From positions 1 through 5,038 of the forward strand of contig CAMHPW010000113.1 of assembly GCA_946187095.1 (NCBI GenBank): a DNA stretch of 5,038 nucleotides, given 5' to 3'. The notes under the pieces were generated by a model. That model saw only the letters and a list, made by a program, of their open reading frames with translations, was not told the origin of the DNA and made no database searches. Shown in pieces: positions 1-5,038 of the stretch. The stretch is from an uncultured Clostridia bacterium. GTDB lineage: Bacteria > Bacillota > Clostridia > Oscillospirales > Acutalibacteraceae. Both the position numbers and the translations under genes were made by a program. Position 1 is the first letter of the stretch. Each line of letters begins with the position of its first letter.

Positions 1-19
1 GTATAGATGTGCTTGATAT

Positions 20-93
20 CTGTCCGTAGCACAGTTGGATAATGCATCAGACTCCGACTCTGAAGATCAAGGGTTCGACTCCCTTCGGGCAGG
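20..93 (+). tRNA. tRNA-Arg, anticodon CCG
   Basis: Full cloverleaf read by eye. The acceptor stem pairs 20-26 with 86-92 (7 bp, one G-U). The D arm is 29-45 with the GG pair in its loop and a C-A mismatch at its last pair. The anticodon stem pairs 47-51 with 59-63, five perfect pairs. Loop 52-58 is CTCCGAC, which places anticodon CCG at 54-56. The variable loop is 64-68, and the T stem pairs 69-73 with 81-85 around TTCGACT. The discriminator base is G93 and no CCA end is encoded, so CCA must be added afterwards. The tRNA should read CGG arginine codons. The A at position 20 of the D loop and C35 agree with known bacterial arginine identity elements. It is a single tRNA here, followed directly by a terminator. 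Confidence 0.94.
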
Positions 94-105
94 CTCGTAG
101 CGATC

Positions 106-141
106 CTGCATCTTACTTTGACAGTAGGATGCAGTTTTTTT
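106..141 (+). terminator. Rho-independent terminator of the tRNA-Arg gene
   Basis: An 11-bp stem pairs 106-116 (CTGCATCTTAC) with 124-134 (GTAGGATGCAG), with one G-U pair and the 7-nt loop TTTGACA. Seven T follow at 135-141. It lies 12 bases past the end of the tRNA and closes that transcript before the lipoprotein promoter. Confidence 0.92.
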
Positions 142-235
142 GCATCAAAAGCCCGATTGAACGGATACAACATAAAAAATCTTCCTCAAACTCCAAAATT
201 TTTCAGTAAGGACAAATTATTTTTTTGTAAAGATA

Positions 236-265
236 TTGACTTCTTGCAGTGAAATGAGTTAAAAT
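236..265 (+). promoter_or_regulatory. Sigma-A type promoter of the lipoprotein gene
   Basis: A -35 box TTGACT (236-241) and a -10 box TAAAAT (260-265) are separated by 18 bases. Transcription should start near 271-273. This makes the upstream in-frame GTG at 271 unusable as a start and supports ATG 307. The stretch 142-235 between the tRNA terminator and this promoter is AT-rich and shows nothing else I can name. Confidence 0.65.
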
Positions 266-306
266 TAAAGGTGTTACTGCGAAATATGGATTGGGGAATG
301 ATAAAA

Positions 307-1155
307 ATGAAGAAGGTTTTTACAGCGATTCTGCTTTCACTGTCCGCAGCATTTCTTGTGGGCTGCACCAATACACAAAAAACGAATTCATCCGTTTCAT
401 CTGTGCCTGAATCAAGCGTGGTCTCGTCTGAAATACAGGGATCACAGGAAAAATCCGATGACGAAAAATCTGTTAGTGAGAAATCTGCTGATGGAAAATC
501 CGCTGACGAGAAATCGACCGGCGAAAAATCTGCTGATGAAAAGTCCGTTGATGAAAAATCCGATGCTGAATCATCAGAAGAAAATTCCGATGAGGGATCA
601 TCAGAGGAAGAAAAATCTGATGCCGAATCATCAGAGGAAGAAAATTCCGATGAAGAATCATCAGAGGAAGAAAGTATTGAACATGAACCCCTTTTGAGTT
701 TCAAGCTGCAGATCGATGATGTGATCTATCAACTGCCCTTTGATTCCGTTGAACTCAGGGACAACGGCTATTATCTCACCAAGGACGGCGAAGTGGAACC
801 GCAGACATACAGCAGAAGCCTTGAATGGAAAAATGATTACGGAAATACGATCATCACACAGCTCTGGAACCCCTCGGACAAGAAAAAAGAATACAATGAC
901 TGTGAAGTAGGCTCTGTCGAGATCAAACTCGGTGAAAAACTGGATGTCGTTATGCCGGGCGGCTTTGTCTTTGACCTTGATGTAACGCCCGATATGATCA
1001 AGGAACAGTACGGTGAGCCTGAATCCGAACACATCTACAATGATTATGTCACTCTCAGATATAAAGTTGACCTTTCACAGAGCGTTGAATTTTTCGTATA
1101 TACCAATGAGGAATATGCCAAATTTTCCTCCGTCACCATCAAGAATTTTTCATAA
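307..1155 (+). CDS. Secreted lipoprotein with acidic Ser/Glu/Lys repeat linker and unnamed C-terminal domain
   Basis: Translates to 282 residues from ATG 307. Residues 1-20 form a lipoprotein signal peptide: MKK, a hydrophobic core, then lipobox LVGC with Cys20 as the lipid-anchored residue. The mature protein is therefore expected on the outer face of the membrane. Residues 21-47 are Ser/Thr/Val-rich. Residues 48-87 hold eight pentapeptides of the form EKSxD, and about 88-123 hold ESSEEENSDE-type repeats, giving a long, highly charged and probably disordered spacer. Residues about 130-282 form one beta-rich domain, beginning LLSFKLQIDDVIYQLPF and with TPDMIKEQYGEP late in it. From memory, this resembles an unnamed extracellular domain common in Clostridia lipoproteins (FKLDGKTYTLP...VKKAYGKP style); no function is known to me. 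ATG 307 was chosen because the signal peptide begins there, GGGG lies about 10 bases upstream, and the earlier GTG 271 coincides with the predicted transcription start. The gene stands alone between its own promoter and terminator. Confidence 0.88.
   Translation: MKKVFTAILLSLSAAFLVGCTNTQKTNSSVSSVPESSVVSSEIQGSQEKSDDEKSVSEKSADGKSADEKSTGEKSADEKSVDEKSDAESSEENSDEGSSEEEKSDAESSEEENSDEESSEEESIEHEPLLSFKLQIDDVIYQLPFDSVELRDNGYYLTKDGEVEPQTYSRSLEWKNDYGNTIITQLWNPSDKKKEYNDCEVGSVEIKLGEKLDVVMPGGFVFDLDVTPDMIKEQYGEPESEHIYNDYVTLRYKVDLSQSVEFFVYTNEEYAKFSSVTIKNFS
448..567 (+). repeat. Eight 15-bp tandem repeats coding EKSxD pentapeptides
   Basis: Eight in-frame 15-base units encode EKSDD, EKSVS, EKSAD, GKSAD, EKSTG, EKSAD, EKSVD and EKSDA. 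The core GAAAAATC(T/C) is kept, while third bases and the last two codons vary. The unit length is a multiple of three, so gain or loss of units would only change linker length. Confidence 0.85.
571..681 (+). repeat. 30-bp tandem repeats coding SSEEE(N/K)SD(A/E)E
   Basis: Units begin with TCATCAGA at 571, 598, 628 and 658. The first is 27 bases (one Glu codon short), the next two are 30 bases, and the last is partial, decaying into AGTATTGAA. The units at 598 and 628 are nearly identical, suggesting recent duplication. This is the acidic second half of the lipoprotein linker. Confidence 0.82.
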
Positions 1156-1161
1156 AGCAGA

Positions 1162-1193
1162 AAGCCCTCCGAAATCCAGGGGGCTTCTTTTTT
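1162..1193 (+). terminator. Rho-independent terminator of the lipoprotein gene
   Basis: An 8-bp stem pairs 1162-1169 (AAGCCCTC) with 1179-1186 (GGGGGCTT), with one G-U pair and a 9-nt loop at 1170-1178. C and six T follow to 1193. It begins seven bases after the TAA stop. Confidence 0.88.
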
Positions 1194-1236
1194 GTAGACC
1201 TTATACAATTTTTATCAAAAATAATTCAAATTACAG

Positions 1237-1265
1237 TTGAAAAAAATAGTCATGTAATATATAAT
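1237..1265 (+). promoter_or_regulatory. Near-consensus sigma-A promoter of the aquaporin gene
   Basis: A -35 box TTGAAA (1237-1242), a spacer of exactly 17 bases, and a perfect -10 box TATAAT (1260-1265). The start point should lie near 1272, giving a leader of about 64 bases. The strength and the absence of an obvious operator suggest high, basal expression. Confidence 0.8.
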
Positions 1266-1296
1266 AAATGGTAGATCAGGCTGAAAGTATTTTCGG

Positions 1297-1340
1297 AACG
1301 GAGGTAAATTTTATCGTAAACGGAGGTAAATTCTTATGAC
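1297..1340 (+). promoter_or_regulatory. Tandemly duplicated ribosome-binding region before the aquaporin
   Basis: The 14-mer AACGGAGGTAAATT occurs at 1297-1310 and again at 1319-1332, so the units are 22 bases apart. The second GGAGG (1322-1326) lies nine bases before ATG 1336 and is the working ribosome site. The first GGAGG (1300-1304) is followed at similar spacing by ATC rather than ATG, so it looks like a decayed or decoy copy of the start region. Confidence 0.75.
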
Positions 1341-2094
1341 ATTGACTAAAAAATGTATCGCTGAATGTATCGGCACATTCGTACTCGTATTTTTCGGCTG
1401 CGGCACGGCTGTTGCAGTCGGCTGCAACGGTGCAGAACCCAATGCCGCCTATCTCATGACGGCTCTTGCATTCGGTCTTGTAATCGTAGCCATGGCATTC
1501 TCTATCGGAAACATTTCCGGCTGCCACATCAATCCGGCTGTATCTCTCGCCATGTTCATGAGCAAGAAAATGACCGGCAAGGAATTCGCTGCTTATGCAG
1601 GCTCACAATTCATAGGCGGTCTTGCGGGCGGAATGTTCCTTACATTCTTCTTTGATACCAAAACAGGTCTTGGCACAAACGGTGTCTATGCAGACAATAT
1701 CTGGGCAACTCTCTTTATCGAGATCATTCTCACATTCGTATTCATTATTGCAATACTCGGCGTTACTTCCAAAATCTCCAACGGCTCTGTAGCAGGCATC
1801 GTGATCGGTCTTACACTCGTACTCGTTCATATTTTCGGAATCCACTTCACAGGCACTTCCGTCAATCCCGCAAGGAGCTTCGGTCCTGCCGTATTTGCAG
1901 GCGGTGCCGCTTTCGCAAATGTATGGATATTCATTATTGCTCCTCTTGTCGGTGCAGCCCTTGCCGCTCTTGTATACAACTATCTGGCAGACGGTCAGGC
2001 AAAAGAAGAACCTGCTGAAACAGCATCCGCTCCTGCCGCCGCTCCTGCAAGAACTTCCGCTCCCAGAAGAAGCAACAGGAAAAAAAGAAGATGA
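1336..2094 (+). CDS. Aquaporin (MIP family water channel, AqpZ-like)
   Basis: A 252-residue six-helix channel of the inner membrane for passive water flow. The two half-helix signature loops are present: HINPAVS (NPA at 66-68) and SVNPARSFGP (NPA at 177-179). Aligned by eye to E. coli AqpZ, the selectivity filter is F46, H165, T174 and R180. That is the Phe/His/Thr/Arg set of water-selective channels rather than the Gly/Trp-type set of glycerol facilitators. Membrane spans lie near 8-28, 38-58, 84-105, 122-142, 150-170 and 193-215. ATG 1336 sits nine bases after GGAGG, and residues 1-12 (MTLTKKCIAECI) match the usual short start of the family. The channel proper ends near residue 218. An extra tail of about 32 residues follows, rich in Ala/Pro and ending RRSNRKKRR, on the cytoplasmic side. 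The gene is monocistronic. The symbol aqpZ is plausible but orthology is not shown. Confidence 0.95.
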   Translation: MTLTKKCIAECIGTFVLVFFGCGTAVAVGCNGAEPNAAYLMTALAFGLVIVAMAFSIGNISGCHINPAVSLAMFMSKKMTGKEFAAYAGSQFIGGLAGGMFLTFFFDTKTGLGTNGVYADNIWATLFIEIILTFVFIIAILGVTSKISNGSVAGIVIGLTLVLVHIFGIHFTGTSVNPARSFGPAVFAGGAAFANVWIFIIAPLVGAALAALVYNYLADGQAKEEPAETASAPAAAPARTSAPRRSNRKKRR

Positions 2095-2130
2095 TCCTGT
2101 TCCGTACAAAATCCTTTCAGCCAAAAAAGA

Positions 2131-2165
2131 CAAACGACAGAAATCGATCTGCCGTTTGTTTTTTT
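2131..2165 (+). terminator. Rho-independent terminator of the aquaporin gene
   Basis: A 10-position stem pairs CAAACGACAG (2131-2140) with CTGCCGTTTG (2149-2158), with one A-C mismatch and the loop AAATCGAT. Seven T follow at 2159-2165. An A-rich run upstream (2123-2128) means it could also weakly stop transcription from the opposite strand. Confidence 0.9.
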
Positions 2166-2242
2166 ACGCCTGTAAATGTGCAAATCCGAAAATTGCACAA
2201 AAACTGTCTATGCGGCTGTCGCCGCATTTATACTCGAATGTA

Positions 2243-2336
2243 AAAACATTGAGCAGGCGTGTAGCGGTATCGGATTTTATAATAGCCTGATAATCCAACA
2301 TCAAATATAAAGGAAATTCTATTTGCTCAATGTTTT
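2243..2336. repeat. 13-bp perfect inverted repeat enclosing 68 bases
   Basis: AAAACATTGAGCA (2243-2255) is the exact reverse complement of TGCTCAATGTTTT (2324-2336). Two further G-U pairs could extend the stem inward. The interior is AT-rich and non-coding, with a possible inner 5-bp stem (GGATT 2272-2276 with AATCC 2292-2296). No flanking direct repeat marks an insertion target. It could be a small inverted-repeat element, a structured RNA, or a long-loop terminator for the converging minus-strand operon. I cannot choose between these from sequence alone. Confidence 0.6.
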
Positions 2337-2370
2337 AGGTCATTGGTATAACCTCTCCGCCTCGCTGCGC

Positions 2371-2404
2371 TCGTCACCTCCCCTAATTTTAGAGGCGGTG
2401 ACGG
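2371..2404. repeat. Imperfect hairpin in a probable dispersed intergenic repeat
   Basis: GTCACC (2373-2378) pairs with GGTGAC (2397-2402) and extends outward by C-G and T-G pairs. Inside, CC and CTA pair with GG and TAG across single mismatches, leaving a tiny AT loop. Neither strand has a following T-run, so it is not an ordinary terminator. The neighbouring GC-rich, palindrome-like stretch around 2355-2373 and the wording of the minus strand resemble repeats scattered between genes in Clostridia; this is recall, not a search. The rest of 2337-2506 holds no gene or RNA I can support. Confidence 0.45.
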
Positions 2405-2506
2405 AACGACGATTCTTCAAAAAAGCCGAAATTCCATCGAACTCACGTTAGGTACAATTATCTTCGCCTGCCTTTGCCGTATATCACCAAGCCTGTTTCT
2501 CAGACA

Positions 2507-3403
2507 CTATTTTCCCGTAAAGCTGTCTTTGCACTGACTGCGGCTGAGCAGCCGTTCCGTCATCACGGAGGATATCAGGGCAAGTGCCTTTTCCTCTGCG
2601 ATCTCCGCAAGCTCAAAGAAATTTTCCTGATGCATTTTGCCGTCCGTCTGTGAATGCCACTCTTTATGTGACATATTGGCATAGTCAAATGACAGATCGG
2701 GATATGCCGTTCTCATGATCGGCGAAAGCACAGGGCTGATGCCCAATATCCTTTCCCCTAAAATAACAGCCTGCTTCTTGAGAGACCATCTGTCATTGAG
2801 CATGACAAGGCTGTGATGCCAGTCCTTCTGCACCTGCACAAGCTCCTCTGTGCCGATATCTTCATTGAAATACGAAAGTATGAATCCATGCCACATCTGT
2901 GCGATCTCCTGATTGACTTTTTCTTTGAGAGGGGCTGTTGACTGCAGCCGAAAGGACGATATCTTCATCTTTCTTTCATATCTCAGAAAAAGGCTGTCCA
3001 GATTTGCCTCTATCTGATTATGGCATACGGAATTGAGCTTTTCGGGATACAGTTCCTCCATGACATCGGAAAAATATATCACAAACGGATGTACTGTCGA
3101 ATCAAATGCATAATGCGTGATGAATCCGAGTGCATAGCTCATTGCCGCATCACTCTGATGACTCCTTGCGTAGCCGATGAAATAATTGATCATTTTATCC
3201 GCATTCATGTTATGCGTTTTTGTGCCGTAATCCTTCAGGCTCCTGCCTTTCTGATAGGGCATTGCCCTGTGAAGAAAAAATATGTCAGGACCGCACGCTC
3301 CCCACAAAAACGCTGTACGGTCAATATCAAGCTGCGGCTGGTATTCAAGCAGAGCGGCATACACCCTCTCCGCAAGCAGATAATGCGATACTGCTGCCGG
3401 CAT
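2507..3403 (-). CDS. Zinc-dependent phospholipase C-like protein
   Basis: A 298-residue protein with the layout of the zinc-dependent phospholipase C / S1-P1 nuclease-like family (Pfam Zn_dep_PLPC, by recognition). It starts MPAAVSHYLLAERVY, then has WGACGPDIFFLH (35-45) and the hallmark ITHYAFDSTVHP (95-106). Likely metal-binding residues are H7, D40, H45, H64, H97, D101, H105, H128 and E132; this assignment is by family pattern. Unlike secreted clostridial phospholipases such as alpha-toxin, it has no signal peptide and no C-terminal membrane-binding domain. It is therefore probably cytoplasmic, and its substrate is unknown; toxin activity should not be assumed. ATG 3403 is preceded by AAGGAGAT at good spacing. 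The gene lies 14 bases after the PcrA stop codon, and its ribosome site overlaps that stop (TAAAGGAG), so the two are probably cotranscribed and translationally linked. It ends with TAG and no clear terminator follows. Confidence 0.85.
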   Translation of the reverse strand: MPAAVSHYLLAERVYAALLEYQPQLDIDRTAFLWGACGPDIFFLHRAMPYQKGRSLKDYGTKTHNMNADKMINYFIGYARSHQSDAAMSYALGFITHYAFDSTVHPFVIYFSDVMEELYPEKLNSVCHNQIEANLDSLFLRYERKMKISSFRLQSTAPLKEKVNQEIAQMWHGFILSYFNEDIGTEELVQVQKDWHHSLVMLNDRWSLKKQAVILGERILGISPVLSPIMRTAYPDLSFDYANMSHKEWHSQTDGKMHQENFFELAEIAEEKALALISSVMTERLLSRSQCKDSFTGK

Positions 3404-3417
3404 TTTTTACATCTCCT

Positions 3418-4824
3418 TTAATCAAGAACGGTCAGTCTGGCGATCTTCCCCATCAGTTTCTTTGTACCCACGCTGTCAAAGGCGATCTCCAGCATACAGT
3501 CTGATGCCATCGGTCTGACACTGATGATAACACCCTCTCCGAAAGTATTATGCATCACTTTCATGCCCACTGTATAATTGATCATGACAGGCTTGTTGGA
3601 AAAAGAAGAAGTGATCACTTTACTGCTTGCAATATCCGCCCGCCTCATTGCCTTCGGTTCAGGAATATCAGGATCGGGATTTCGGATTCTCTCACGCTGT
3701 TTGTTTTCAATGATCTCTTCGGGCAGTTCCGAAAGGAATCGTGACGGTCTGTTTCTTGTGGAATGACCGAAAAGCATACGGCTGTCGGAATGGATCAGCC
3801 AGAGATTTTTCTTCGCCCTTGTGATCGCAACATAGGCAAGCCTTCTTTCCTCCTGCATATCGCCGTCTGCCATGACCGCCTGAAAGCCGGGAAAAATATT
3901 ATCCTCCATGCCCGGAAGAAAGACATTTTCAAATTCCAGTCCCTTTGCTGAATGTACTGTCATCATGACAACGGCATCTTCCTGTTCGGCATAGGAATCG
4001 ATATCCGTCAGAAGTGCCGTATATTCCAGAAATCCCTGTATCGATGCATCTGCCCCTGCTTCCTTTTCATACTGGATAATATTCGTTGTCAGTTCATGCA
4101 CGTTTTCAACGGCATTTTCGCCTTTGTCACTTGCCATTCGGATAAACGGCTCATAGCCCGTAAGTTTGATCAGCCTTTCATACATATCGGATATCTTTTC
4201 ACCGTCATCAAGCATTTCTTTCATGTCGTTGATGATTTTCACGAAATTGCCGATCTTTTCGGCACTCTTGGAAAGTACGTCATACTGACGGGCATTTTCC
4301 ATGACTTCAAACATACTTGTATTATTCTGAATGCCGATCTCCTCGATCTGTGAGATCGTCCTGTCGCCTATGCCACGCTTGGGGATATTGATGATCCTTT
4401 TCAGCCTGTTGTTGTCGCTTGAATTGCTGATGATATTCAGATATGCCATCATATCCCTGATTTCCCTGTATTCAAAGAACTTTCTGCCGCCTATGATCTT
4501 ATACGGCACTTTCGCATGGAGAAAAGCCCTTTCCAGCGACTGTGACTGTGAATTCATCCTGTAAAGTACGGCATAGTCCGAATATTTGGCACCGTTCTCA
4601 ACGGCGGCTTTGATCGTATTGACAATAAACCTGCCCTCGTCCTGTTCATCGGATGCTTTATAGGAAATAATTTTATTGCCCGTATCATTACGAGTCCAAA
4701 GACTTTTTTCATGCCTTTCGGTGTTGTTTTTGATCACACTGTTGGCGGCATTAAGTATATTTTTAGTGGAACGGTAATTCTGTTCGAGCTTCACGACTTT
4801 GGCATTTTCATAGTCCTTTATCAT
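3418..4824 (-). CDS. pcrA: ATP-dependent DNA helicase PcrA/UvrD, C-terminal part only
   Basis: About 468 bacterial residues (residues 43-510, counting from ATG 4950) match the second half of PcrA, a superfamily 1A 3'-5' helicase that acts in DNA repair, clearing of recombination proteins and plasmid replication. Visible parts in order are motif IV KLEQNYRST (54-62), motif IVa VPYKIIGGRKFFEYREIRD (148-166), the domain 2B segment NIPKRGIGDR (188-197), motif V MTVHSAKGLEFENVFLPG (330-347), and motif VI EERRLAYVAITRAKK (367-381). A linker leads to the C-terminal Tudor-like domain (VGMKVMHNTFGEGVIISV, 461-478) that in PcrA contacts RNA polymerase. The whole N-terminal ATPase part (Walker A, motifs Ia-III, domain 1B; roughly 250-300 residues in the family) is absent. 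It is replaced by foreign sequence in the same frame. The piece as written could not hydrolyse ATP. The ATG at 4950 has no ribosome site and lies inside the foreign part, so it is not a true start. The stop TAA overlaps the ribosome site of the phospholipase-like gene downstream. Confidence 0.9.
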   Translation of the reverse strand: MIKDYENAKVVKLEQNYRSTKNILNAANSVIKNNTERHEKSLWTRNDTGNKIISYKASDEQDEGRFIVNTIKAAVENGAKYSDYAVLYRMNSQSQSLERAFLHAKVPYKIIGGRKFFEYREIRDMMAYLNIISNSSDNNRLKRIINIPKRGIGDRTISQIEEIGIQNNTSMFEVMENARQYDVLSKSAEKIGNFVKIINDMKEMLDDGEKISDMYERLIKLTGYEPFIRMASDKGENAVENVHELTTNIIQYEKEAGADASIQGFLEYTALLTDIDSYAEQEDAVVMMTVHSAKGLEFENVFLPGMEDNIFPGFQAVMADGDMQEERRLAYVAITRAKKNLWLIHSDSRMLFGHSTRNRPSRFLSELPEEIIENKQRERIRNPDPDIPEPKAMRRADIASSKVITSSFSNKPVMINYTVGMKVMHNTFGEGVIISVRPMASDCMLEIAFDSVGTKKLMGKIARLTVLD

Positions 4825-4830
4825 TGATGG
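4810..4830. other. Junction between bacterial pcrA and foreign (eukaryote-like) DNA
   Basis: Reading the minus strand, PcrA similarity begins at about KDYENAKVVKLEQNYRST. Just before it, where PcrA should have the motif III region ending in ...FEKDY, the sequence reads EETPSMIKDY instead. The bases AAGGACTATG at the join could belong to either partner (PcrA EKDYE or the foreign IKDY). Such a short shared stretch is the usual mark of template-switch or assembly chimeras. GC content falls from the low-to-mid 40s per cent in pcrA to about one third beyond this point (counted by eye). Confidence 0.7.
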
Positions 4831-5037
4831 AGTTTCCTCAGAATAACAAACTTTTATACCTGTAGGAAAACAAATTGTTGCTGCTAAATTATTTAATTCT
4901 AAATTTTTTGTGTCTTTTAGTGGATAACGGGCGATTATTTCTGGTTTCATGGCGGGTAATATGGAACATTCACTATGACCACAGGGGGATGCGAAAGATT
5001 GACTTTTTTCTATAACTTTACCATCTTTTTGAGGAAA
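4825..5037 (-). CDS. Fragment of a eukaryotic DENN-domain protein (N-terminal uDENN part)
   Basis: An open frame of 71 codons runs from the window edge to the pcrA junction without a stop. It reads FPQKDGKVIEKSQSF at the edge, then CGHSECSILPAMKPEIIARYP and LNNLAATICFPTGIKVCYSE. The order P-x-I-x-x-RYP, a short charged spacer, then LA-x-x-CFP-x-G-[IV] fits the start of the DENN domain, a eukaryotic module of Rab GTPase exchange factors. Bacteria are not known to carry it. The spelling of the piece, especially GIKVCYSEE, reminds me of protist and ciliate members. Codons are AT-ending, unlike the neighbours. There is no ribosome site before ATG 4950. It is incomplete at both ends: the upstream part is outside the window and the downstream part is cut by pcrA. 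The assignment rests on pattern memory, so an unrelated AT-rich bacterial segment is not fully excluded. Confidence 0.55.
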
Positions 5038-5038
5038 T

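Noticed and set aside
271..306. GTG 271 or ATG 286/298 as starts of the lipoprotein
   Set aside because: The predicted transcription start lies near 271-273, and the signal peptide MKKVF begins at ATG 307; the extra residues add nothing of the signal type.
186..704. Minus-strand Ser/Asp/Phe-rich 172-residue frame
   Set aside because: It is the antisense image of the lipoprotein repeats; its periodic SSSDD pattern comes from GAAxAATCx units on the plus strand. The plus-strand gene has a promoter, lipobox and terminator.
1603..2133. Minus-strand 176-residue frame across the aquaporin gene
   Set aside because: It is the antisense shadow of a clearly real MIP gene, has no family resemblance, and runs through the aquaporin terminator side without its own signals.
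2210..2227. Perfect 7-bp hairpin ATGCGGC-TGTC-GCCGCAT as a second terminator
   Set aside because: Only three T follow and no gene ends near it on either strand; it is noted as a small hairpin without an assigned role.
1895..2290. Plus-strand 131-residue frame overlapping the aquaporin end
   Set aside because: It is out of frame with the aquaporin, crosses the aquaporin terminator, and has no ribosome site or recognisable domain.
2360..2373. CTCGCTGCGCTCG, also found in ColE1/pUC origins, as vector contamination
   Set aside because: The flanks do not match a vector origin and the shared stretch is only about 13 bases; chance or a native repeat explains it.
3020..3421. Plus-strand frames opposite the phospholipase and pcrA genes (also 3550-4564)
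   Set aside because: They are antisense to two genes with clear family motifs and have no ribosome sites or domain patterns.
4825..5037. Real bacterial N-terminus of a short helicase variant
   Set aside because: The frame is open beyond ATG 4950 to the window edge, there is no ribosome site at 4950, no ATPase motif is present, and the base composition is foreign.

Overview
The window looks like a piece of a low-to-mid GC gut or rumen Clostridia genome, most like Ruminococcus/Oscillospiraceae. This is an inference from gene styles and codon use; no search was run. Signs for it are strong GGAGG ribosome sites, sigma-A type promoters, U-run hairpin terminators, a tRNA without an encoded CCA end, and a Clostridia-style repeat-rich lipoprotein. 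The last ~215 bases do not look bacterial and appear to be a piece of protist DNA joined into pcrA.

Layout, left to right: (1) tRNA-Arg(CCG) at 20-93 with a strong terminator. (2) A monocistronic lipoprotein gene (307-1155, +) with its own promoter and terminator; its product has a lipobox, a long acidic repeat linker and a C-terminal beta-type domain. (3) A monocistronic aquaporin gene (1336-2094, +) with a near-consensus promoter, a tandemly duplicated ribosome-binding region and its own terminator; it carries the full water-channel filter and an unusual Ala/Pro then Arg/Lys tail. (4) A ~410-base gene-free stretch (2095-2506) holding the aquaporin terminator, a 13-bp perfect inverted repeat spanning 94 bases, and a hairpin-bearing stretch that looks like a dispersed intergenic repeat. 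(5) On the minus strand, a two-gene unit: the C-terminal two-thirds of a PcrA/UvrD helicase (3418 to about 4824), followed 14 bases later by a zinc-dependent phospholipase C-like protein (2507-3403), whose ribosome site overlaps the helicase stop codon.

(6) The helicase frame stays open to the window edge. Upstream of helicase motif IV, however, the expected ATPase half (Walker A, DExx box, motif III) is replaced by 71 codons of AT-rich sequence reading like the N-terminal part of a eukaryotic DENN domain (key pieces IIARYP and ICFPTGIKVCY). The best reading is a chimeric join, from amplification or assembly, between a bacterial genome and a protist, possibly a rumen ciliate. A genuine fusion gene is much less likely. 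No new defence, CRISPR or mobile system is visible.
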